Positions 54,095 through 62,297 of a stretch of DNA of 64,000 nucleotides are shown piece by piece. Source of the stretch: an uncultured Saprospiraceae bacterium (GTDB taxonomy: Bacteria > Bacteroidota > Bacteroidia > Chitinophagales > Saprospiraceae). The position numbers and the translations under genes were made by a program. The stretch's first letter is position 1. The number at the start of each line of letters is the position of its first letter. The notes under the pieces were generated by a model. The model searched no databases. It was not told the origin of the DNA and saw nothing but the letters and a program-made list of their open reading frames with translations. The stretch covers positions 31,527 to 95,526 of the forward strand of contig CALJOK010000021.1 of assembly GCA_937981555.1 (NCBI GenBank), given 5' to 3'.

Positions 54095-55312
54095 TCATCC
54101 AACCTCATTCAAAAATTTTACAATCGCATATCCTACTTCCTTCCCTAGATTCACCGGCACCGCATTTCCAATTTGTTTATACTGTTGTGTTACCGAACCT
54201 GCAAATTTCCAATCGTCAGGAAAGGTTTGAATTCGGGCATATTCTCGCACGGTGAACGGACGAGTTTCATCTGGATGACAACGTTCTGTTTGTTTTTGAG
54301 CAGGACTACAAGTCAAAGTAAGACTAGGTTCATCCCAACTTATACGTCGAGCCATTCCAGTTTTTCCTCCACCGAGGTAAAAACTTTTTTGCATATATTC
54401 TTTCTGAATATCAATTGGCAAATCTCGCCAATAACCACCTGGAGGAACTAAATCTAACACTACCTTTTTGTGCTCTGGATATTTTGCACCAGCAGATTTA
54501 GGAACTTTTTTGGGAAAAAGCTCGCCCTTTTTTAGTGCATCTTTTAAGTTATAGATCTTACCGTATGGCTTTGGATATTCAAAATCAATATCAATATCTT
54601 TTCGTATACCGACAAGGATTAATCGTTCTCTCTTTTGCGGTACATTATAATGTATCGCCTTTAAAACATGATGCTCCATCACTCGATACCCTAACTCATC
54701 CAAAACAGATTTCATTCCTTTCAATGTTCGTCCACCATCGTGATTGACGAGTCCTTTTACATTTTCACCAATACAAATTTTAGGTTGAACTTCAGAAACT
54801 GCTCTGGCAAACTCATAAAACAAAGTCCCTCTTGCATCTTTAAAACCCAAAGATTTCCCCGCATAACTAAATGCTTGGCAAGGAAAACCGCCCGTGACTA
54901 CATCTACTTTTCCTTTATATTTTTTAAAAGAAATTTCCCTGACATCTCCTTCGATCACATTCCAATTTGGGCGATTATTTCGCAAAGTCTCTGCTGCCCA
55001 ATGATCAATCTCATTCAAGGCTTCGCACTTCAATCCTGCCTTTTCCAACCCCAAAGCTAATCCTCCTGCACCTGCAAAAAGTTCTAAAACTTTAAACTCT
55101 TTTTTGGGTTTTACAAAATTGCCTTTACCATCTTCATCGAATAAACTACTCAATTCTGGAAACATTTTTAATTGCTCCTTTTTATACATGCGGTAGTTAC
55201 TGATCGGTTCACGAACGGCAACTAATTTTCCACTTCTATCCCATCGACGTAGTGTTTCTTTGCTTTTTCCTAATAATTCGGCAACTTCTGAAATTGAATA
55301 ATAATCCTTCAT
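54095..55312 (-). CDS. dcm: DNA cytosine-5 methyltransferase with N-terminal MerR-like HTH
   Basis: This 405-residue protein begins with a MerR/excisionase-type helix-turn-helix (about 1-50, YSISEVAELLGKSKETLRRW). The m5C methyltransferase domain follows, with motif I (LELFAGAGGLALG, about 76-88), the catalytic P144-C145-Q146 in GGFPCQAFS, ENVKGL (motif VI), QKRERLILVG (motif VIII), a recognition domain (about 245-335) and QIGNAVPVNLG (motif X). It protects host sites from the adjacent endonuclease. The HTH fusion suggests that it also represses its own promoter, as known for some HTH-fused m5C methyltransferases. A palindromic repeat sits immediately upstream (55354-55483). Confidence 0.93.
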   Translation of the reverse strand: MKDYYSISEVAELLGKSKETLRRWDRSGKLVAVREPISNYRMYKKEQLKMFPELSSLFDEDGKGNFVKPKKEFKVLELFAGAGGLALGLEKAGLKCEALNEIDHWAAETLRNNRPNWNVIEGDVREISFKKYKGKVDVVTGGFPCQAFSYAGKSLGFKDARGTLFYEFARAVSEVQPKICIGENVKGLVNHDGGRTLKGMKSVLDELGYRVMEHHVLKAIHYNVPQKRERLILVGIRKDIDIDFEYPKPYGKIYNLKDALKKGELFPKKVPKSAGAKYPEHKKVVLDLVPPGGYWRDLPIDIQKEYMQKSFYLGGGKTGMARRISWDEPSLTLTCSPAQKQTERCHPDETRPFTVREYARIQTFPDDWKFAGSVTQQYKQIGNAVPVNLGKEVGYAIVKFLNEVG

Positions 55313-55353
55313 TAAAATATTTCTGACTTTATAATTTTTATAGTGGTGTGTAG

Positions 55354-55483
55354 CACGTGGTGGTCTGCTTTAGCAGACCTGAAAAGAGCGAAGCGATTTT
55401 CAAAAAGAAAGTTTAGTATTAATTGATTTGTTGATATTTCTATGCTTCTTTCTTTTAGGTCAGCTAAAGCAGACCACCACGTG
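55354..55483. repeat. Palindromic repeat, copy 2, upstream of the methyltransferase gene
   Basis: Arms of 27 bases (55354-55380 and 55457-55483) match in inverted order at 26 of 27 positions, starting CACGTGGTGGTCTGC. The left arm itself contains the perfect palindrome GGTCTGCT-TT-AGCAGACC. The left half continues into AGCGAAGCGATTTT, shared with the copy at 36858-36954. The AT-rich gap from 55484 to 55757 holds no gene or clear promoter that I can see. Confidence 0.8.
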
Positions 55484-55757
55484 TTATTTATCATAACTCA
55501 TTGATAATCAATATTCAAAAAAACAATATACCCCACTTACTCAACCTTACACATGGTTACAAATGTACTACAGTTTTTATTAACACCAAACATCCCAAAA
55601 GGTTCTTTTTCTAAATGTGGAAAACTTATTTTTTATGATAAATAATTACTAATCCGTATCTTGCAAATATCAGAAAACAGCATTTGTAAATATATTGTTA
55701 TCAAGCATATTAAACATACCGATTTTTCTTCTTTGAGAAAAAACTAATCACTAAATA

Positions 55758-57908
55758 ATGACCTTACCTGACGCTAGAATCGCCTTAAAAAAATTCTTTG
55801 GATACGACAACTTTCGACCAGGCCAAGCTGACATTGTGCAGAATACTTATGATGGAAAAGATACCTTGGTGCTTATGCCGACGGGTGGAGGAAAGTCGAT
55901 TTGTTTCCAGATTCCAGCGATTACTCTAGATGGTATTTGTATTGTTGTTTCGCCTTTGATTTCGTTGATGAAAGATCAAGTGGAAGCGCTTCGAGGAAAT
56001 GGAATTCCAGCAGCTTTTTACAATAGCTCTTTGTCTCGCGCAGATGAGCAGCAAGTCTTGCAAGACCTTGATAATCAAAAACTTAAGTTACTTTATGTTT
56101 CGCCAGAACGATTATTGACGCGTAGTTTTTACGACATCATGCAGCAAATGAATATTAGTTTATTTGCCATAGATGAAGCGCATTGCATTTCTTCTTGGGG
56201 GCATGATTTCCGACCAGAATATGCGAAAATGAAGTTCCTCAAAAACTCATTTCCCAAAGTTCCAATTATGGCTTTGACGGCAACGGCTGATAAGTTAACT
56301 CGAAAGGATATTGTCAATCAAATGGGTTTGCGAAATCCTGAAATTTTTGTTTCTTCCTTCGATCGCCCCAACTTAAGTATCGAGGTTCGACCAGGGCAAA
56401 AACGGTTGCAGCAGATTGTCAATTTTGTAAAAAACAGACCAAATCAATCAGGTATTGTTTATTGTTTGAGTCGAAAAAATACAGAAGCAGTTGCGAGTAA
56501 ATTACGAGCAAGTGGCATCAAAGCTACTCACTACCACGCTGGACTTTCACCGAATATGCGAAGCGAAGTCCAAGAGGATTTTATCAATGACCGAGTTCCG
56601 ATTGTTTGCGCAACGGTCGCCTTTGGGATGGGAATTGACAAATCAAATGTACGCTGGGTGATTCATTATAATTTGCCTAAAAACATCGAAAGTTATTATC
56701 AAGAAATTGGTCGTGCTGGTCGAGATGGAGCGAAAGCAGATACGATGTTATTTTGGAGTTATGGTGATGTCAAAATCCTAAGAGATATTTTGACTGACCC
56801 TCAAAATGCGAGTGATCAAACAGAACTTAAACTCACCAAACTTGAACGGATGCGTCACTTCGCCGAAGCGATGCAATGTCGTCGAAAAATATTACTCGGT
56901 TATTTTAGCGAAACAATGGCTACCGACAATTGTGGCAATTGTGATGTTTGCAAAAATCCACCACAGCGAGTCGATGGAACTTTGATTGCCCAAAAAGCAC
57001 TTTCTGCCATTGCTCGAACGCAAGAGCAAGTAGGTATCAATATTTTGATCGGCATTTTAAGAGGCTCGAATCAGCGAGAGATTTTTGAAAAAGGCTATAA
57101 CAAAATAAAAACTTACGGCGCAGGTCGAGAGCTCAGTTTATTTGATTGGCAAAATTATATCATGCAATTATTGAATGCAGGATTGATGGAAATTGCCTAC
57201 GATGAAGGAAGCGCACTTAAGTTGACCGCAACAGCTAAATCAATTTTATTTGATGGAAAAAAAATCGACCTCGTCAAACCTGCCGTGATCGAAACTCGCA
57301 AAGCAGCTGCCAAAAAAGCAGTTGTCGCCAAACCAAAAAGAGAAAGAGTACGAGACGAATTATTCGAAACATTGCGAACACTTCGTTTACAATTGGCAAG
57401 AGTGCGAGGTGTTCCACCCTACATTGTTTTTAGTGATAAAACATTGGAAGAGATGGCTGCCAAACGTCCAGCGACTGATGCCATGATGAATGAGATCAGC
57501 GGAGTCGGTGAACGAAAAATGCATCTTTACGGAGAACAATTTAAAAATGCCATCATTGAATTTTTACTAAAAAAAGAAGCGGCTGGTGAGAAGGTGCAAG
57601 GGAGTACTCACATTCTCTCTTACGCACTTTATAAAGATGGAAAGACCATAGAAGAGATTGCTACTCAACGGGATTTAAAAAATACTACGGTCTCTGGTCA
57701 TTTGGCCAAGACTTATGAACAAGGAGAAGATTTTGATATTTCGATGTTTATTTCGGAGGAAGAAATTGATATGGTTTTGGGAATGTTGCACTTGATGGAT
57801 GCACCTTATAAGATGTTGGATGTTTTTAAATATTTTGAGGAGGAGATGAGTTATGAGAAGATTCGGTTTGCGTTGGCGCATTATTACCGGGAGGCGACGG
57901 TGGAGTGA
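55758..57908 (+). CDS. recQ: ATP-dependent DNA helicase RecQ
   Basis: This 716-residue superfamily 2 helicase has Walker A MPTGGGKS (K46), the DEAH box (D139-H142) followed by CISSWGHDFRPEY, and the RecQ motif VI region YYQEIGRAGRDG. The RQC zinc-binding site is C(Q)CRR..CGNCDVC, and a winged helix follows. An HRDC domain (about 530-615) has LRLQLARVRGVPPYIVFSD. A further C-terminal helix-turn-helix (about 620-716) is of the RecQ-associated type. RecQ unwinds 3'-tailed DNA in recombination repair and fork restart. The length and order agree with Bacteroidota RecQ. Confidence 0.96.
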   Translation: MTLPDARIALKKFFGYDNFRPGQADIVQNTYDGKDTLVLMPTGGGKSICFQIPAITLDGICIVVSPLISLMKDQVEALRGNGIPAAFYNSSLSRADEQQVLQDLDNQKLKLLYVSPERLLTRSFYDIMQQMNISLFAIDEAHCISSWGHDFRPEYAKMKFLKNSFPKVPIMALTATADKLTRKDIVNQMGLRNPEIFVSSFDRPNLSIEVRPGQKRLQQIVNFVKNRPNQSGIVYCLSRKNTEAVASKLRASGIKATHYHAGLSPNMRSEVQEDFINDRVPIVCATVAFGMGIDKSNVRWVIHYNLPKNIESYYQEIGRAGRDGAKADTMLFWSYGDVKILRDILTDPQNASDQTELKLTKLERMRHFAEAMQCRRKILLGYFSETMATDNCGNCDVCKNPPQRVDGTLIAQKALSAIARTQEQVGINILIGILRGSNQREIFEKGYNKIKTYGAGRELSLFDWQNYIMQLLNAGLMEIAYDEGSALKLTATAKSILFDGKKIDLVKPAVIETRKAAAKKAVVAKPKRERVRDELFETLRTLRLQLARVRGVPPYIVFSDKTLEEMAAKRPATDAMMNEISGVGERKMHLYGEQFKNAIIEFLLKKEAAGEKVQGSTHILSYALYKDGKTIEEIATQRDLKNTTVSGHLAKTYEQGEDFDISMFISEEEIDMVLGMLHLMDAPYKMLDVFKYFEEEMSYEKIRFALAHYYREATVE

Positions 57909-57951
57909 TTTTTATTTATTGAATTCAGTTAGCCATTAATCTTAAATAGAT

Positions 57952-58665
57952 ATGAAAATAATACCTCACAAAGAAACTATTGATATTTTAAAACAAGAAT
58001 TTGCAATTGATTTAAAAAATGGTAATTCAGTTCTTGATATAGGATGTAATTTTCCCAAGTTACTTTTTGACCTCCACCATAATTTCAATTTTAAGGAATG
58101 CATAGGAGTTGACAAGCGAAATACCTATGGATTGGATAGAATTGGTACGTGTGAAGAAATAGATGCCATAATTGAAAATAAAGAAAATAATGGTGAACTA
58201 ACTTCAGGTGAAATTTTCAATATAAATGCTTTTGCAGGTGATGAAAAAAATTGGTTATATGAGTATTGCTATAAAAACATTTGTAAATATCAATACAATG
58301 TAAATCCTCATCAAAAAGAAATATTTCAAAATATCTTCAGCCTTAACTTTGACACTAAAATAGAAGACTTTCTCAAAAACCTTGATCAAAAATTTGATTT
58401 AATAGTTTGTTCTAAAGTTTTGAGTCATCTTGATTTCAATATTGATCCAATAGATATTCTCAAAATCATTATTAGTAAGTTGAATAAAAATGGATTAATT
58501 ATATTTAGAGACAATGATGAAAGTTGGAAAGAAGGAGCTCAAATAAAACAACCTTTTGATACTAAAAAACTTCTTGATGAGATCGATTTAATATTTGATT
58601 ATGGACCATTCAAAGAAGAGAATGTAAACAAAACTCATATTCTATTTGCAGGAAGAAAAAAATAA
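57952..58665 (+). CDS. Class I SAM-dependent methyltransferase
   Basis: This 237-residue protein has the S-adenosylmethionine-binding motif SVLDIGCNFPKLLF at about residues 25-38. It has an acidic strand end (IGVDKRN) and a later motif FDLIVCSKVLSHLDF with NKNGLIIFRDND, the usual strand 4 and 5 of Rossmann methyltransferases. An insert at about residues 60-120 (rich in Asn, Tyr and Lys) is unusual. The substrate is unknown. Only two bases separate its stop from the start of the Lgt-like gene, so the two are translationally linked and probably act in one pathway with the radical SAM enzyme downstream. Confidence 0.75.
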   Translation: MKIIPHKETIDILKQEFAIDLKNGNSVLDIGCNFPKLLFDLHHNFNFKECIGVDKRNTYGLDRIGTCEEIDAIIENKENNGELTSGEIFNINAFAGDEKNWLYEYCYKNICKYQYNVNPHQKEIFQNIFSLNFDTKIEDFLKNLDQKFDLIVCSKVLSHLDFNIDPIDILKIIISKLNKNGLIIFRDNDESWKEGAQIKQPFDTKKLLDEIDLIFDYGPFKEENVNKTHILFAGRKK

Positions 58666-58667
58666 AC

Positions 58668-59426
58668 ATGATAATACTCACTTCCTTCCAAATCCCCTTC
58701 GAACCAATCATCCTCGGCTACAAAACCAATCCCCACCTCATCCTCGAATACCTAGCCTTTTTCATCGGCTACCGCTACTACGTTTTTTTACGAAAAAAAA
58801 GCACCGATGCCATCACCTCCAACAATAGGTTATCCATTATCGCAGGAGCCATTTTTGGCGCATTAATCGGTTCGCGTTTAGTAGGATTTTTAGAGCAACC
58901 TATTTTGAAAATGACAATAGAACGGTTTGTTTACTTGCTCAATGTTAAAACCATCATGGGTGGATTGTTCGGCGGATTACTAGGAGTCGAATTGATTAAA
59001 TGGATCATTGGCGAAAAAGAATCTTCTGGTGACCTTTTTACTTTACCGATTATTCTAGGAATTTTTATTGGAAGAATTGGTTGCTTCCTGACTGGAATTA
59101 ATGAATTCACTTATGGGAGCGAAACCTCTTTTTTTATGGGTATGGATTTGGGCGACGGAGTGAATCGACATCCCACTTCGCTTTACGAACTTTTCTTTTT
59201 GGCTGCACTTTTCTTTTTTCTAAAAAAATTACAAGAAAAAAAAGGATTAGAAAAAGGACATCTATTTCAACTTTTTATGCTCGCTTATTTTGGTTTTCGA
59301 TTCTTGATTGAGTTTATAAAACCTAATATTTTTTTTACCTTAGGACTGAGTAGCATTCAATGGCTTTGTGTTATTTGCTACATTTATTACTGGAAAACTA
59401 TTTTAAAATATATCGTTCCTAAATAA
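58668..59426 (+). CDS. Divergent Lgt-like (prolipoprotein diacylglyceryl transferase family) membrane enzyme
   Basis: This 252-residue integral membrane protein has about seven helices. The Lgt signature is recognisable as GRIGCFLTGINEFTYGS with the downstream VNRHPTSLYELFF, and the earlier segment is IMGGLFGGLLGVEL. In canonical Lgt the corresponding positions read 'GRIGNF.NGE..G' and 'HGGLLG'. Here the conserved asparagine is cysteine and the conserved histidine is phenylalanine, both reported as important in E. coli Lgt. So it probably does not perform the standard transfer of diacylglycerol from phosphatidylglycerol to prelipoprotein. It is coupled to a methyltransferase gene upstream and followed by a radical SAM gene, suggesting a lipid-modifying role. 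Confidence 0.75.
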   Translation: MIILTSFQIPFEPIILGYKTNPHLILEYLAFFIGYRYYVFLRKKSTDAITSNNRLSIIAGAIFGALIGSRLVGFLEQPILKMTIERFVYLLNVKTIMGGLFGGLLGVELIKWIIGEKESSGDLFTLPIILGIFIGRIGCFLTGINEFTYGSETSFFMGMDLGDGVNRHPTSLYELFFLAALFFFLKKLQEKKGLEKGHLFQLFMLAYFGFRFLIEFIKPNIFFTLGLSSIQWLCVICYIYYWKTILKYIVPK

Positions 59427-59450
59427 TTTGAATGAAGGTCACTAATTACT

Positions 59451-59539
59451 TTTTTTACCACATAGGCACATAGAATACATAGTTCTTTTAGATAGATTCA
59501 AACACGTCTATGTTTTCTATGTGCCTATGTGGTAAAAAA
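59451..59539. repeat. 32-bp palindrome between the Lgt-like and radical SAM genes
   Basis: Arms 59451-59482 and 59508-59539 match in inverted order at 31 of 32 positions (core ACCACATAGGCACATAGAA) around a 25-base loop. Palindromes with 'ACCACATAG' are recurrent intergenic repeats in Bacteroidota. Here it lies inside an apparent operon, where it could attenuate or process the transcript; T-runs flank both ends. Confidence 0.8.
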
Positions 59540-59585
59540 AAATCAACTCTTATATTTCAATTTCTTTGAGAAAAAAATTAAATAT

Positions 59586-60980
59586 ATGCCCACTAGAAAC
59601 TACACCTATTATGATTTCACGTTAAGCCTTTGCCCTGAATGCTTGAGGCGTATAGATGCAAAAATCATTTTTGAAAATGAAAATGTTTACATGCTCAAAC
59701 GATGCCACGACCATGGCACTTCCAAAGTTTTGATTGCCGACGATATCGAATATTATAAAAATATCAGAAACTACAACAAGCCTTCTGACCTTCCTCATAA
59801 GTTCAATACCAAGACTCATTTTGGTTGTCCGTACGATTGTGGATTGTGTCCTGACCATGAACAACATTCTTGTTTGACTGTAGTCGAAGTAACTGATCGA
59901 TGCAATCTTTCTTGCCCGACTTGCTATGCAGGTTCGTCACCAACCTATGGCAGACATCGAACTTTGGAAGAAATAAAAAAAATGTTGGACACCGTCGTCG
60001 CCAATGAAAAAGAACCTGACGTCGTACAAATCAGCGGAGGCGAACCAACGATTCATCCTCAGTTTTTTGAGATTTTAGATTATGCAAAAACATTGCCCAT
60101 CAAGCATTTGATGCTCAATACGAATGGAATTAAGATCGCGATGGATTTTGATTTTGCTAAAAGACTCGCTACCTATATGCCTGACTTTGAAGTTTATTTG
60201 CAATTCGATTCTTTTAAAAAAGAGGTTTTGGAAAAAATGCGTGGAGCGAATTTGTTGAAGATTCGCGAGAAGGCTTTGGAGAATTTAAATGAATTAAATT
60301 TGTCCACCACCCTAGTCGTCACTTTACAAAAAGGTTTGAATGATGATGAGATTGGAAAAATTATCGAATTTGCACTCAAGCAAAGATGTGTGCGAGGTGT
60401 TACTTTGCAACCGACTCAAATTGCAGGTCGTTTGGAAAATTTTAATAGTCAAACGGATCGAATCACTTTGACCGAAGTGCGAAGAAAAATTTTAGAACAA
60501 ACTCCTATCTTTAAATCAGATGACATCATTCCTGTTCCTTGCAATCCTGATTCATTGGCGATGGGTTATGTTTTAAAAATAGGCGGCGAAGTTTTTCCGC
60601 TGACTCGATATGTGAATCCTGCTGATCTTTTGGACAGTAGCAAAAACACAATTGTCTATGAACAAGACGAACATTTGCATGGCAAGATGTTGGAATTATT
60701 TAGTACAGGAAACTCAGTAGAAAAATCAAATGAACACCTACATTCTATTTTATGTTGCTTGCCGCAGATTGATGCACCAAACTTGAGTTATGATAATTTG
60801 TTCCGAGTCATCATCATGCAATTTATTGATGCGTATAATTTTGATGTTCGGTCGATCAAAAAATCATGTGTTCACATTGTAGACAAAGACAATAATATTA
60901 TTCCATTCGAAACGATGAATTTATTTTACCGCGATGATAAAAAAGAGACATTAGAAAAATTGAGAAATGAAATTGCTTAA
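59586..60980 (+). CDS. Radical SAM enzyme with extra cysteine clusters (Tes/MJ0619-like)
   Basis: The ATG at 59586 is chosen because an upstream start at 59529 would place the palindrome inside the coding frame and adds unconserved residues. The 464-residue protein has an N-terminal metal-binding region with C16-P-E-C19, C40 and C81-x3-C85-x2-C88 plus C96. The radical SAM motif C106-x3-C110-x2-C113 follows (DRCNLSCPTCYAG), then ISGGEPTIHP for SAM. Further cysteines lie near the end (VPCNPDS, LCCLP and KSCVHIV). This cysteine layout, including CPYDCGLCPDH, is that of the MJ0619/Tes group, whose archaeal member joins lipid tails in tetraether lipids. The bacterial substrate is unknown. Its neighbour is an Lgt-like enzyme. 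Confidence 0.85.
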   Translation: MPTRNYTYYDFTLSLCPECLRRIDAKIIFENENVYMLKRCHDHGTSKVLIADDIEYYKNIRNYNKPSDLPHKFNTKTHFGCPYDCGLCPDHEQHSCLTVVEVTDRCNLSCPTCYAGSSPTYGRHRTLEEIKKMLDTVVANEKEPDVVQISGGEPTIHPQFFEILDYAKTLPIKHLMLNTNGIKIAMDFDFAKRLATYMPDFEVYLQFDSFKKEVLEKMRGANLLKIREKALENLNELNLSTTLVVTLQKGLNDDEIGKIIEFALKQRCVRGVTLQPTQIAGRLENFNSQTDRITLTEVRRKILEQTPIFKSDDIIPVPCNPDSLAMGYVLKIGGEVFPLTRYVNPADLLDSSKNTIVYEQDEHLHGKMLELFSTGNSVEKSNEHLHSILCCLPQIDAPNLSYDNLFRVIIMQFIDAYNFDVRSIKKSCVHIVDKDNNIIPFETMNLFYRDDKKETLEKLRNEIA

Positions 60981-60999
60981 CCCTTAAAAATTAAAACCA

Positions 61000-61200
61000 A
61001 TGAATTTCCTATTAATGAGTAGTGGTTCTCTTGATTTCATACTTTATCTTTTAATCATATTTTGGATGATTCCAGTTATCATATTAATCGTTGGATTAAC
61101 TCGATTAAAGAGTCGTCCTAAAAATGCTAAAACATTAATCATCATCGCAGGAATTTGGTTAGTGGTAGGTGGTGGATTTTGTGGGTCGATGCTTTATTAA
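61000..61200 (+). CDS. Small two-helix membrane protein, twin A
   Basis: This 66-residue protein has two membrane helices (about 12-33 and 44-62) joined by a basic loop (RLKSRPKNAKT), and ends GGGFCGSMLY. It begins 19 bases after the radical SAM gene. It is clearly paralogous to the following gene (shared pattern of +IIAGIWL+.G.GFCGSM). The function is unknown; the conserved single cysteine near the C-terminus is notable. Confidence 0.7.
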   Translation: MNFLLMSSGSLDFILYLLIIFWMIPVIILIVGLTRLKSRPKNAKTLIIIAGIWLVVGGGFCGSMLY

Positions 61201-61221
61201 ATCATTTAGAAAATATTCAAA

Positions 61222-61419
61222 ATGATATTACTAGAGTTTAGTGGTCAAGGATTAGAAATCCTTGTATTTATTATTGCGATGTTATGGTTAGTTCCAATTG
61301 TGATGTTAATTATTGGAATTGCTCAATTAAAAAAACATCCTAAACGTAGTAAAACCTTAATGATTATTGCAGGTATTTGGTTGATTATTGGATTAGGGTT
61401 TTGTGGTTCGATGAGTTAG
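61222..61419 (+). CDS. Small two-helix membrane protein, twin B
   Basis: This 65-residue protein has the same two-helix layout with loop QLKKHPKRSKT and C-terminal GLGFCGSMS. It starts 21 bases after twin A and closes the cluster before a convergent gene. The two twins keep the same cysteine-containing end, which suggests a shared function such as a small accessory or a substrate of the neighbouring membrane enzymes; that is inference. Confidence 0.7.
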   Translation: MILLEFSGQGLEILVFIIAMLWLVPIVMLIIGIAQLKKHPKRSKTLMIIAGIWLIIGLGFCGSMS

Positions 61420-61435
61420 TTATTTTCTAAAAAAA

Positions 61436-62293
61436 TTACTTCTCCGCAGCAATCACACTATACCACCAAATCCCTTTTTGGAAAGCATCATACTGTCTCA
61501 TCGACCCAACGAGATTTCCATGTTGAACTGCCGATCGAATTTTAAAGAATTTTAATACCCGTTCAATCGGATAAGAGCGGCTACATTTCTCATGTAGATT
61601 TCGCAACGATACACCAACTCGATCATTAAAGTTTTCAATTTCTATACTTTTAAAACCTGCTGATTTCATCTGACTAAAATGTTCTTCCTCCGTATCAATA
61701 TCTTCGATTGCCCAATTGTTGAGCCATTTCTTTTTCAATAAAATCTCATCTTTTTCAGATAACGGTCTTTTCGTTCGAAGGTATTCAGCAAGTATAATTC
61801 TACCTCTAGGCTTAAGCAAACGATAAGCTTCTCTATAAAAATCAATTTTATTTTCAGCGTGACAAACACTCTCGCAAGCCCAAATCACATCGAATGATTC
61901 AGCCGCAAAAGGAGTGTGACAATAATCTGCTTGCACAAAATCTGTCGTCCCTTTTAAGGTCATCGAGCTTGCTCTTTTTTTGCAATCCGCTATCTGTCGC
62001 TCAGGAAGTGAAATGCCTACCACATCTACTTCAAAATGTTTTGCTAACCAAAAGGAGCTTCCCCCTAGACCACAACCTGCATCTAGAATTCTATCTCCAT
62101 TTTTCACCTGAGCTTTAGTTGCCAGAATTTTATTGGTGTGAGAAAGTGCGGTATAATGCGAGTCCGACTCGTCGTCGTAAAAACCAAAATGTAAAGCAGG
62201 ATTTTCTTTATCGTACCAAGCAATTTTATAATCAAATTCCGTTTGATCATAATATGCTATGATGTCTTTTTTATCTTTTTTTATCGTCGCCAT
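61436..62293 (-). CDS. SAM-dependent methyltransferase, tocopherol/sterol-methyltransferase-like
   Basis: This 285-residue protein has SAM motif I ILDAGCGLGGSSFWLAKHF (about 70-88), motif II VVGISLPERQIADC, and FDVIWACESVCHAENK as the motif with the aromatic methyltransferase signature, then LKPRGRIILAEYL. The N-terminal YYDQTEFDYKIAWY and ALHFGFYDDES are typical of the gamma-tocopherol/sterol/cycloartenol-type C- and O-methyltransferases. The substrate is probably a small hydrophobic molecule, but it is not known. It is convergent with the small membrane protein twins and preceded by a promoter so close that the message may be leaderless. Confidence 0.85.
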   Translation of the reverse strand: MATIKKDKKDIIAYYDQTEFDYKIAWYDKENPALHFGFYDDESDSHYTALSHTNKILATKAQVKNGDRILDAGCGLGGSSFWLAKHFEVDVVGISLPERQIADCKKRASSMTLKGTTDFVQADYCHTPFAAESFDVIWACESVCHAENKIDFYREAYRLLKPRGRIILAEYLRTKRPLSEKDEILLKKKWLNNWAIEDIDTEEEHFSQMKSAGFKSIEIENFNDRVGVSLRNLHEKCSRSYPIERVLKFFKIRSAVQHGNLVGSMRQYDAFQKGIWWYSVIAAEK

Positions 62294-62297
62294 TCGC

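Noticed and set aside
53371..55312. Phage-defence island around the restriction-modification pair
   Set aside because: The flanking genes (lipoprotein, metalloprotease, recQ) are ordinary housekeeping or envelope genes, and no other defence gene is present.
55312..55494. 60-codon minus-strand frame upstream of the cytosine methyltransferase gene
   Set aside because: It lies inside the palindromic repeat, overlaps the methyltransferase start and has no protein-like features.
59529..59585. Longer start for the radical SAM gene
   Set aside because: The first codons fall within the right arm of the palindrome, and the internal ATG at 59586 begins the family-like sequence.
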